Of a DNA stretch of 64,000 nucleotides, positions 31,877-39,217 are shown piece by piece. A program made the position numbers and the translations under genes. Numbering within the stretch: position 1 is the first letter of the stretch; each line of letters opens with the position of its first letter. The stretch is taken from NCBI RefSeq assembly GCF_900637195.1, contig NZ_LR134356.1:5146001-5210000 (forward strand). Reading direction: 5' to 3'. The DNA is from Mycolicibacterium aurum. Its GTDB lineage: Bacteria > Actinomycetota > Actinomycetes > Mycobacteriales > Mycobacteriaceae. The notes under the pieces were generated by a model. The model saw nothing but the letters and a program-made list of their open reading frames with translations, was not told the DNA's origin and searched no databases.

Positions 31877-33512
31877 GCAGCCGGTGGTCGCGGAACTGCT
31901 CACGCAGCGCGAGCTTGAGCACCTTGCCCGTCGCGGTGTGGGGCAGCTCGTCGACGAAGACCACGTCATCGGGTAGCCACCACTTCGCGACCTCACCGGC
32001 GAGATACTCCAGGATGTCCTCGCGAGTGGCGCTGTGGCCCTTCCGCAGGACCACGATGAGCATCGGCCGCTCCTGCCACTTCGGGTGCGGCACCCCGATC
32101 ACGGCGGCCTCGGCGATCGCCGGGTGCCCCATGGCGGCGTTCTCCAGGTCGATCGAGCTCACCCACTCCCCGCCCGACTTGATGACGTCCTTGGCGCGAT
32201 CGACGAGCTGCAGGTAACCGTCGGGGTCGATGGTGGCGACGTCTCCGGTGGGGAAGAAACCCTCGTCATCGAGCTTGTCGCCGCCCTCGCCCTTGAAGTA
32301 GCCGCTGGCGATCCAGGGCCCACCTACCCAGACTTCACCGAAAGCCTTGCCGTCCCATGGCAGTCGGGACCCTTCGTCGTCGACGATCTTCAGCTCGACG
32401 CCGCAGATACCCCGGCCCTGCTTGAGCCGGATCTGCGCCTGCTCCGCGGCGGACAGGCCGTCGTGCTTGGGCAGCAGCCGGCCGATCACACACAGCGGAC
32501 TGGTCTCGGTCATCCCCCAACCCTGCATCGCCTCGGCGCCGAAGTCTCGGTCGAAACGTTCGATCATCGACAGCGGCAGCGCGGCTCCCCCGGTGCCCGC
32601 GATTCGCAAACCCAGTTCATGCGGGTCGATCTCGGGGTGCTCGTCGAGGTAGGAGAACAGCATCATCCACACCGTGGGCACCCCCTGGCTCTGGTTGACG
32701 CGCTCCGTCCTCATCAGCGAATAGACGGATTCACCGTCCAGATGCGGACCGGGCATCACCAGCGTGGCGCCGACCATCGCCGCGGTGTAGGGCGTGCCCC
32801 ACGCGTTGGCGTGGAACATCGGCACGACGAGCAGGATCCGTGACCCGCTGTGGATGTCGTTGTTGTCCCGCGCCGCCGCCATCAACGTGTGCAGCATCGT
32901 CGAACGGTGCGAGTACAGAACGCCTTTGGGGTTTCCGGTGGTGCCGGAGGTGTAGCACAGCGACGACGCACTCCGTTCGTCGAACTCGGGCCAGTCATAG
33001 TGGGTGGATTGCGCGCCGATCACGTCGTCCCAGCACAACAGTCGTCCGTCGGGGATGGCGGGGATGTCGGGCATGTGTTCGCGATCGGTCATCGCGACGT
33101 ACGTCTGCACCGTGTCCAGTTGCGGTGCCAGCTGCTGCACCAGCTCGGCGAAGGTGACGTCGAAGAACAGGACCCGGTCCTCGGCGTGATTGACGATGTA
33201 GACGATCTGCTCGGGGAACAGTCGCGGGTTGACGGTGTGCATCACCGCACCCGAGCCCGAGACACCGAAGTACAGCGCGAGATGGCGGTCGCTGTTCCAC
33301 GCCAGCGTGGCGACTCGGTCGCCCTGCTGCACACCGAGTTCGGCCAGCGCGTTGGCGACCTGCTTCGACTGCTCGCTCACGCCGCGCCAGGTGGTGCGGC
33401 GGACCGGACCTTCGGGAAGCCGGGACACGATCTCGACCTCGCCGTGAAACGCCGCGGCGTGCTCGATCAACGACGAGATCATCAGCTGCCTGTCCTGCAT
33501 CAGTCCGAACAT
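31866..33512 (-). CDS. Long-chain acyl-CoA synthetase (AMP-binding, FadD type)
   Basis: 548-aa adenylate-forming enzyme. The P-loop-like signature YTSGTTGNPKGVLYSHRS is near 188-205, MFHANAWGTPYTAAM near 240, the A5 motif GWGMTETSPL near 335, the A7/A8 region FPTGDVATIDPDGYLQLVDRAKDVIKSGGEWVSS near 425-458 and the A10 lysine in HTATGKVLKL near 530. It activates a fatty or related acid to its CoA thioester in the cytoplasm. It is convergent to the SDR of the adhB unit, so it is regulated separately, but it could take the acid made by aldA. Confidence 0.92.
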   Translation of the reverse strand: MFGLMQDRQLMISSLIEHAAAFHGEVEIVSRLPEGPVRRTTWRGVSEQSKQVANALAELGVQQGDRVATLAWNSDRHLALYFGVSGSGAVMHTVNPRLFPEQIVYIVNHAEDRVLFFDVTFAELVQQLAPQLDTVQTYVAMTDREHMPDIPAIPDGRLLCWDDVIGAQSTHYDWPEFDERSASSLCYTSGTTGNPKGVLYSHRSTMLHTLMAAARDNNDIHSGSRILLVVPMFHANAWGTPYTAAMVGATLVMPGPHLDGESVYSLMRTERVNQSQGVPTVWMMLFSYLDEHPEIDPHELGLRIAGTGGAALPLSMIERFDRDFGAEAMQGWGMTETSPLCVIGRLLPKHDGLSAAEQAQIRLKQGRGICGVELKIVDDEGSRLPWDGKAFGEVWVGGPWIASGYFKGEGGDKLDDEGFFPTGDVATIDPDGYLQLVDRAKDVIKSGGEWVSSIDLENAAMGHPAIAEAAVIGVPHPKWQERPMLIVVLRKGHSATREDILEYLAGEVAKWWLPDDVVFVDELPHTATGKVLKLALREQFRDHRLPTA

Positions 33513-33749
33513 GACACCACGCTAGCCAGCGATGAGGGACGAAAGGCACTTTCGATCATGGCCGCAGCCACCTACCCTCGGAATCAGCGACGGATGCCAG
33601 GACTGGTTGCGTTCATTTCCGCCGTCAGATGGCCGTTGGTGCAACTGTGGTGTTAAGCAGCCAGCATCAGACTGGCCGCCGTCGCTCTCGTTGTCCGACC
33701 GTGCGCAGTCCCGGACAACCCCGCCGCGACGGTGGGTAGCGTGTGCGTC

Positions 33750-34154
33750 ATGGCGACCGTCTTCACCAAGATCATCAACGGCGAGATCCCCGGCCGATTC
33801 GTCTACGAGGACGACGACATCGTCGCGTTCCTGACGATCGCGCCCATGACGCAGGGCCACACGCTGGTCGTGCCGCGCGCCGAACTGGACAACTGGCAGG
33901 ACATCGAGCCCGCGGTGTTCGCCAGGGTCATGGAGGTCGCCCAGCTCATCGGGAAGGCGGTCTGCAAGGCCTTCGACACAGAGCGATCGGGTGTCATCAT
34001 CGCCGGGCTGGAAGTGCCGCACCTCCATGTGCACGTGTTCCCCGCGCGCAACCTGTCCGACTTCGGTTTCGCCAACGTCGACCAGAACCCGTCGGCCGAG
34101 TCGCTCGACGAGGCTCAGGCCAAGATCAAGGACGCGCTGGCGCAGTTGCGCTGA
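33750..34154 (+). CDS. HIT-family nucleotide hydrolase/transferase (Rv0759c-like)
   Basis: 134 aa from the ATG at 33750 (MATVFTKIINGEIPGRFVYEDDD); an upstream GTG at 33732 is unlikely. The HIT signature HLHVHVFPAR holds the catalytic His triad near residue 93. VFTKIINGEIP and FLTIAPMTQGHTLVVP are the other conserved blocks of the Hint/PKCI subfamily, which hydrolyses AMP-linked substrates. The 3' end overlaps phoR by 29 bp tail-to-tail, the same layout as Rv0759c beside Rv0758. Confidence 0.92.
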   Translation: MATVFTKIINGEIPGRFVYEDDDIVAFLTIAPMTQGHTLVVPRAELDNWQDIEPAVFARVMEVAQLIGKAVCKAFDTERSGVIIAGLEVPHLHVHVFPARNLSDFGFANVDQNPSAESLDEAQAKIKDALAQLR

Positions 34155-35619
34155 CCGGCAGTGCGGTCTGCTTCTCGCGCGGGCTCTCGTCGGCCGCCTC
34201 GGCGAAGCGCGGCAGGGAGACCCGGAATCGGCAGCCAGAGCCGGGGGCGGTGCTGACGCTCACCCGGCCGCCGTGCGCGTACACCAGCGAGTCGACGATC
34301 GAGAGGCCCAGGCCCGTGCCACCGCTGGCGCGCGTCCTCGAGGAGTCCGCGCGGTAGAACCGTTCGAACACCCGCTGGGCATCCTCTGGACTCATGCCGG
34401 GCCCCTCGTCGCAGACCTCGACAATCGTGTTGTCGTCATCGGTGCCGACCCTCACCGTGACGCCTGCGGTGTCGGGGGTGTGCTGCAGGGCGTTGGCCAC
34501 CAGATTCGACAGCACCTGCCGCAGCCGGGGCTCGTCGCCGAGGACCTCGGGGGTTCCGGGGCCGTCGAAGACCTCCATCCGGATGCTGCGCTGTGGGGCG
34601 ATGGACTGGGCGTCGTGCACCGTGTCACTGGACAGCGCCAGCAGGTCCACCCGGCGCTGCTCCAGCGGCCGCTGCGCGTCCAGCCGGGCGAGCAGCAGCA
34701 GGTCCTCGACCAGCAGTCCCATTCGGGCCGACTCACTTTCGATGCGGCTCATCAACATCTCCACATCGCGCGCGGCGCCCTGGCGGTACAGCTCGGCGAA
34801 TCCGCGGATCGTCGTCAACGGGGTCCGCAGCTCATGGCTGGCATCGGTGATGAAGCGCCGCATCCGCTCCTCGGACGTGCGCGCCTGTTCCGCCGACGAT
34901 TCCGACGACGCCATCGCGTGCTGGATCTGGGCGAGCATTCCGTTGAGCGCCAGCGACAGCCTGCCGACCTCGGTACGTGGGTCACGTTGTGGCACACGGC
35001 GGTCCAGTTGCCCCGCCGCGATGGCCGCCGCGGTCTGCTCGACCTCCGCGAGTGGGCGCAGGCTGCGGTGCACGACGGCATAGCCGGCGATCCCCAACAC
35101 GAGCAGGACAGCGGCTCCGATGCCGACCTGTGTGTATACCAGCGACCGGACCGTCGACTTCACGTTGGACAGGTCGACCGCCACTGTCGTGAGTTCGCCG
35201 CGCAGCCCGCGCACTGTCATCGCCCGCCACTGCTCGTCGGGGTGATCGACCGAACCGACGGTCACGGGTACCGGCCCGACGTCGTTGTCCGCGGGCAACG
35301 CGGGCTCGTGGTGACGGTCGTTCACCGCCATCCACACATGACCGTCTGGATCGATGCCCCGGACATAGAAGTCCGACGGCGGCCGCGCCGGATTCGGATC
35401 GTCGACCGTCACCGTCGGAAGCCGGCGGGGCACCTGGGCCCAGCCGCGCGACGCGTCGAGCAATGTGTCGTCGACGCGGTTCATCAAGCTGTGCTGCAGG
35501 ATCGTGGTCACCGCGATGCCGGACGCCAGCAGACCGCACGCCACCAACAACAGCGTGGCGGCCACCAGCCCGACACGGAGCGGGATACCGCGGGCTAACA
35601 GCCTCGTCTCACCAGCCAC
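34126..35619 (-). CDS. phoR: Sensor histidine kinase PhoR
   Basis: 497-aa membrane kinase of the PhoPR two-component system. TM1 is at about residues 14-40 and TM2 at 162-184, with a roughly 120-residue periplasmic sensor between. A HAMP domain (185-240) follows, then the dimerisation helix with phospho-acceptor His262 in TDASHELRTPL. The ATPase domain shows LVANALQHT (N box), DEGPGM (G1), FERFYRADSS and GGTGLGLSIV (G2). I prefer the GTG at 35619, 16 bp after the phoP stop; the frame extends to an ATG at 35667 inside phoP. PhoR responds to acid/chloride-type cues in M. tuberculosis and phosphorylates PhoP. Confidence 0.95.
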   Translation of the reverse strand: MAGETRLLARGIPLRVGLVAATLLLVACGLLASGIAVTTILQHSLMNRVDDTLLDASRGWAQVPRRLPTVTVDDPNPARPPSDFYVRGIDPDGHVWMAVNDRHHEPALPADNDVGPVPVTVGSVDHPDEQWRAMTVRGLRGELTTVAVDLSNVKSTVRSLVYTQVGIGAAVLLVLGIAGYAVVHRSLRPLAEVEQTAAAIAAGQLDRRVPQRDPRTEVGRLSLALNGMLAQIQHAMASSESSAEQARTSEERMRRFITDASHELRTPLTTIRGFAELYRQGAARDVEMLMSRIESESARMGLLVEDLLLLARLDAQRPLEQRRVDLLALSSDTVHDAQSIAPQRSIRMEVFDGPGTPEVLGDEPRLRQVLSNLVANALQHTPDTAGVTVRVGTDDDNTIVEVCDEGPGMSPEDAQRVFERFYRADSSRTRASGGTGLGLSIVDSLVYAHGGRVSVSTAPGSGCRFRVSLPRFAEAADESPREKQTALPVSATAPARP

Positions 35620-35635
35620 GACACCATTGTGGTCC

Positions 35636-36352
35636 TCAGCGGGGCTCGCGGAGGACATACCCGACACCCCTCAGGGTGTGCAGCAGCCTCTTGTCGCCGG
35701 TGTCGATCTTGCGGCGCAGGTAGGAGACGTAGGACTCGACGACGTTGACATCGCCACCGAAGTCGTAACGCCACACGTGGTCGAGGATCTTGGGCTTGGA
35801 CAGCACGGTGCCCGCGTTGATGATGAAGTACCGCAGCAGCGTGAACTCCGTCGGCGACAGCGACACCGGCTCGCCGGCTTTCCACACCTCGTGGGTGTCC
35901 TCGTCGAGCTCGATGTCGGCGAATGTGAGACGCGACGGCCGCGGCTCCTGGACGCCTCCGCCGGACCTGCGCAGGACGACCCGCAGCCTGGCGACGACCT
36001 CTTCGAGACTGAACGGCTTGGTGACGTAGTCGTCGCCGCCGAGGGTCAGGCCCGCGATCTTGTCCTGCAGCGAGTCCCGTGCCGTCAGGAACAGCGCCGG
36101 CGCCTCGATGCCGTCGGCGCGCAGCCGACGCAGCAGTCCGAAGCCGTCCATACCGGGCATCATCACGTCAAGGATGATCGCGTCGGGCCGGACTTCGCGC
36201 GCCTTGTCCAGCGCGGCGGGGCCGTTCGTGGCGGTGTGGACTTCGAAGCCCTGGAACTTCAGACTCACCGAGAGCAGTTCGACGATGTTGGTCTCATCGT
36301 CGACCACTAGTACGCGAGCCTCGGGGACGTTGTCTGGTACCGGCATAGCCAT
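35636..36352 (-). CDS. phoP: Response regulator PhoP
   Basis: 238-aa OmpR/PhoB-type regulator. The receiver domain (residues 12-125) has the acidic pocket VVDDE, phospho-acceptor Asp62 in ILDVMMPGMDG and Lys in VTKPFS. The winged-helix domain (about 145-238) includes LSPTEFTLLRYF and VESYVSYLRRKID. From DSLQDKIAGLTLGG onward it is nearly identical to M. tuberculosis PhoP as I remember it. It controls sulfolipid/acyltrehalose, ESX-1 accessory and pH-response genes there. A PhoP-type direct repeat lies 46-63 bp upstream of the start, which fits autoregulation. Confidence 0.96.
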   Translation of the reverse strand: MAMPVPDNVPEARVLVVDDETNIVELLSVSLKFQGFEVHTATNGPAALDKAREVRPDAIILDVMMPGMDGFGLLRRLRADGIEAPALFLTARDSLQDKIAGLTLGGDDYVTKPFSLEEVVARLRVVLRRSGGGVQEPRPSRLTFADIELDEDTHEVWKAGEPVSLSPTEFTLLRYFIINAGTVLSKPKILDHVWRYDFGGDVNVVESYVSYLRRKIDTGDKRLLHTLRGVGYVLREPR

Positions 36353-36397
36353 GGGTTTTGATACTTCTCCGTCCAGTTGGAAATGTGCTGCACACTA

Positions 36398-36415
36398 GCT
36401 GTGCACTTCCTGTGA
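36398..36415 (-). promoter_or_regulatory. Candidate PhoP box upstream of phoP
   Basis: Read on the minus strand the site is TCACAGG, four bases AAGT, then GCACAGC. This is the 7-4-7 direct-repeat spacing described for PhoP (TCACAGC-N4-TCACAGC). Two mismatches to the repeat consensus. It lies between phoP and the divergent Rv0756c-like gene and could control both. Confidence 0.6.
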
Positions 36416-36447
36416 ATCTGTGCTTGCGCTGTCCATAGACTGAGCGG

Positions 36448-37179
36448 ATGAACCTCGGCAAATCCCTCACAGACCTGGCCTTCGCGCCGGCGCGGGCCGG
36501 GCTCGCGGTCGCCGACGCCGGTCTCGGCGTTGCCAGTGGCGCGTTGGCGGTGGCCCGCCGGAGCCTGGGTGAGTCCAGGGACGGGACGCAGACCCCGACG
36601 TCGTTCGCGTCAATGCTCGGGGTCCAGGATGCCGTCGATCGCGCGAACAGGCTCGCCAAGTTGATGGACGAGGACCAACCATTGGGGCGGGCTCTGGCCC
36701 CGGACGGTCCGATCGACCGGCTGCTGCAGCCTGGCGGGGTGGTGGATCGGCTGACCGCTCCCGGCGGCGTGCTGGACCGGTTGACGCAGGAGAACGGCGG
36801 GCTGATGCGCGCCATCGAACCGGGCGGGCTGGTCGATCAGCTGCTGTCCGAGGAGGGCCTGGTCGACCGGCTGCTCGCCGAGGACGGCGTCGCCGACCGA
36901 CTCTTCGCCGAGGGTGGCGTGGTCGACACCCTCACCGCCCGCAACGGGCCGCTTGAGCAACTCGCCACGGTCGCGGACACCCTCAACCGCCTGGCACCCG
37001 GACTGGAAGCTCTGGAGCCGACGATCGAGGCACTCCGCGAAGCGGTGATCGTGCTCAGTCAGGTGGTGAACCCGCTGAGCAACATCGCCGACCGGATCCC
37101 GTTCCCCGGCCGACGCCCTCGGAGCCGTCCGATCAACCGGCCGGTGACCCCGCAGCGGGTTATCGACGTCGACGAGTAG
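36448..37179 (+). CDS. Mycobacterial repeat protein of unknown function (Rv0756c-like)
   Basis: 243 aa, ATG start. The N-terminus SLTDLAFAPARAGLAVADAGLGVASGALAVA looks like an amphipathic, membrane-associating helix. Residues 75-160 contain at least eight short repeats of the form PGG(V/L)VDRLL or EDGVADRLF with a period of about 10 residues. A helical segment and a basic Pro/Arg-rich tail follow. No catalytic motif is visible. It is divergent from phoP, the position of Rv0756c (similar length, unknown function). The repeat period suggests a regular solenoid or coiled surface. Confidence 0.8.
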   Translation: MNLGKSLTDLAFAPARAGLAVADAGLGVASGALAVARRSLGESRDGTQTPTSFASMLGVQDAVDRANRLAKLMDEDQPLGRALAPDGPIDRLLQPGGVVDRLTAPGGVLDRLTQENGGLMRAIEPGGLVDQLLSEEGLVDRLLAEDGVADRLFAEGGVVDTLTARNGPLEQLATVADTLNRLAPGLEALEPTIEALREAVIVLSQVVNPLSNIADRIPFPGRRPRSRPINRPVTPQRVIDVDE

Positions 37180-37210
37180 GCGATAAGATCTGACGCGTCC
37201 GAACGGACAC

Positions 37211-37285
37211 GCCTCCTTAGCTCAGTGGTAGAGCGTTCGCCTTGTAAGCGGAATGTCATCGGTTCAATCCCGATAGGAGGCTCCA
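37211..37285 (+). tRNA. tRNA-Thr (anticodon TGT)
   Basis: The acceptor stem GCCTCCT (37211-37217) pairs with AGGAGGC (37275-37281), followed by discriminator T and an encoded CCA. The D-arm has AGCTCAGTGGTAGAGC, the anticodon loop is CTTGTAA with anticodon TGT at 37243-37245, and the T-arm contains GGTTCAATCC. All arms fold normally. The anticodon reads ACA (and other ACN by wobble), so threonine. Confidence 0.96.
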
Positions 37286-37333
37286 CTATCCGGCGATCGC
37301 CAGTTGTCGGAGGCCGACCGTACATTCGAGAGC

Positions 37334-37738
37334 GTGAGAGAGTGCCGCGGCTGCGGTGCACCACTTCTCAAGCGCAGCCAGAAGATCTACTGCAGTAACG
37401 CGTGCCAGGCCTCGGCTCGGCGCAACACCGGTACCCAGCGCTGGCTCGAATCCGGCGAAGCGCTCGTCGGCACCACCAGAGGTCATTACATCCGGCTGTA
37501 TCTCGCCGCAGCTCAGTCCGGCTGCTGTGCCATCTGCGGCGGTGCCGCTGTGTGGCTGGGCCTGCCCCTCGCATTCGTCATCGACCACATCGACGGCAAT
37601 CCCACCAACAATCACCGGGAGAACCTCCGGCTCCTTTGTCCCAACTGCGACTCGCAGCTGCCGACGTACAAGAGTCGCAACCGAGGCAAGGGGCGCCACT
37701 ACCGCCGCCAGCGATACGCTGACGGTCAGTCCTACTGA
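37334..37738 (+). CDS. HNH endonuclease-like protein next to the tRNA gene
   Basis: 134 aa from the GTG at 37334, which has a GAGAG upstream; a TTG at 37304 would add ten residues. It has two zinc-finger-like parts: CRGCGAPLLKRSQKIYCSNAC (residues 3-24), and CCAICGG paired with the distal CPNC. The HNH core DHIDGNPTNNHRENLRLLCPNCDSQ runs from about residue 82 to 106. Such proteins are common in phages and mobile elements and nick or cut DNA. No integrase or att repeat is visible, so this may be a domesticated remnant of an insertion at the tRNA. Confidence 0.85.
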   Translation: MRECRGCGAPLLKRSQKIYCSNACQASARRNTGTQRWLESGEALVGTTRGHYIRLYLAAAQSGCCAICGGAAVWLGLPLAFVIDHIDGNPTNNHRENLRLLCPNCDSQLPTYKSRNRGKGRHYRRQRYADGQSY

Positions 37739-37772
37739 GAGACCGGTCAGGTTGCTGTACACAGCACTCGTG

Positions 37773-37802
37773 GACGTTCGCAAGTCTTTGTAGACGAACG
37801 TC
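37773..37802. promoter_or_regulatory. Inverted repeat in the lldD2 leader
   Basis: GACGTTCG (37773-37780) pairs perfectly with CGAACGTC (37795-37802) over a 14-nt spacer, and inside it GTCT/AGAC pair again. It ends 17 bp before the lldD2 ATG. It could be an operator or an RNA hairpin masking the ribosome-binding region. Confidence 0.5.
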
Positions 37803-37819
37803 GTTCGGCATGAAAGGGC

Positions 37820-39079
37820 ATGACCATGAAACGCCGAGTACCGAAGGTCGCCGACCTCGCGCCGCTGATGCAGTTCAAGAAGCCCCAACTCAACGCCAAG
37901 ACCCGCCGCCTGGAGAAGGCGCTGACCATCGAGGACCTGCGCCGCATCGCCAAACGCCGCACCCCCAGGGCGGCGTTCGACTACACCGACGGTTCCGCGG
38001 AAGCCGAACTGTCGATCGCCCGGGCCCGACAGGCGTTCTCCGACATCGAATTTCAGCCCGCTATCCTGCGCGACGTCTCCACGGTCACCACCGGCTGGCA
38101 GGTGCTCGGCGCCCCGGTCGCGCAGCCGTTCGGCATCGCACCCACCGGGTTCACCCGCATGATGCAGACCGAGGGTGAGGTCGCCGGGGCCCGCGCCGCG
38201 GGCCGGGCGGGAATACCATTTTCGTTGTCCACCATGGGAACTGCCTCCATCGAGGACGTCGCCGAGGCCAACCCGCAGGGCCGGAACTGGTTCCAGCTCT
38301 ACATGTGGAAAGACCGTGACCGCTCCATGGCGCTGGTGGAGCGCGCCGCCGCCGCCGGCTACGACACGCTGCTGGTCACCGTCGACGTGCCCGTCGCGGG
38401 TGCGCGCCTGCGGGACAAGCGCAACGGCATGTCGATTCCGCCGGCGCTGACCCTGGGCACCGTCATCGACGCTCTGCCCCGCCCCCAGTGGTGGATCGAC
38501 TTCCTGACCACCGAACCGCTGGCTTTCGCCTCACTGGACCGATGGTCGGGCACGGTGGCCGAGCTCATCGACACGATGTTCGACCCGACCGTCACCTTCG
38601 ACGACCTGGCGTGGATCACCGCCCAGTGGCCGGGCAAGGTCGTGGCCAAGGGCATCCAGACGGTTGCCGATGCCCGAAAGGTCGTCGACATCGGGGTGGA
38701 CGGCATTGTGCTGTCCAACCACGGCGGCCGCCAGCTCGACCGCGCACCGGTGCCTTTCCACCTGCTTCCCAACGTCGTCGCCGCCGTCGGCAACGAGACC
38801 GAGGTCATCCTCGACACCGGCATCATGAGCGGTGCCGACATCGTCGCCGCCGTCGCTCTCGGCGCCCGGTTCACCCTCGTCGGCCGCGCCTACCTGTACG
38901 GCCTGATGGCCGGCGGTGAAGCGGGGGTCGACCGCGCCATCGCGATCCTGTCCGAACAGGTGGCCCGCACCATGCGGCTGCTCGGCGTGACCTGCCTTGA
39001 GGAGCTCACGCCGGCCCATGTCACCCAGCTCATCCGGCTCGCCCCGCGACAGCAGCTGGTAAACCTTGAGGTGAGGTAG
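37820..39079 (+). CDS. lldD2: L-lactate dehydrogenase (FMN-dependent, quinone-linked)
   Basis: 419-aa alpha-hydroxy-acid oxidase family TIM barrel. It begins MTMKRRVPKVADLAPLMQF, close to M. tuberculosis LldD2 (Rv1872c) as I remember it. FMN/substrate residues are seen in PFGIAPTGFTRM near 96, FQLYMWKDRDRS near 160 and DVPVAGARLRD near 190. The catalytic His and Arg lie in SNHGGRQLDRAP near 300 and GIMSGADIVAAVALGAR follows near 335. It oxidises L-lactate to pyruvate at the membrane. It has a strong ATG with upstream AAAGGG and a hairpin in the leader. Neighbours are unrelated core or accessory genes. Confidence 0.9.
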   Translation: MTMKRRVPKVADLAPLMQFKKPQLNAKTRRLEKALTIEDLRRIAKRRTPRAAFDYTDGSAEAELSIARARQAFSDIEFQPAILRDVSTVTTGWQVLGAPVAQPFGIAPTGFTRMMQTEGEVAGARAAGRAGIPFSLSTMGTASIEDVAEANPQGRNWFQLYMWKDRDRSMALVERAAAAGYDTLLVTVDVPVAGARLRDKRNGMSIPPALTLGTVIDALPRPQWWIDFLTTEPLAFASLDRWSGTVAELIDTMFDPTVTFDDLAWITAQWPGKVVAKGIQTVADARKVVDIGVDGIVLSNHGGRQLDRAPVPFHLLPNVVAAVGNETEVILDTGIMSGADIVAAVALGARFTLVGRAYLYGLMAGGEAGVDRAIAILSEQVARTMRLLGVTCLEELTPAHVTQLIRLAPRQQLVNLEVR

Positions 39080-39217
39080 CCCGACGTACACCGTCGACAG
39101 CGCCCGGAATCTGAGATAACGCCCACGACAATCCCCGCCCAGTTTCAACATGGGCCGACCGAGGCAATACTTCACTCCGAACGGTTCGGCACGAATCAAC
39201 CATGCGAAGGCGGAATT

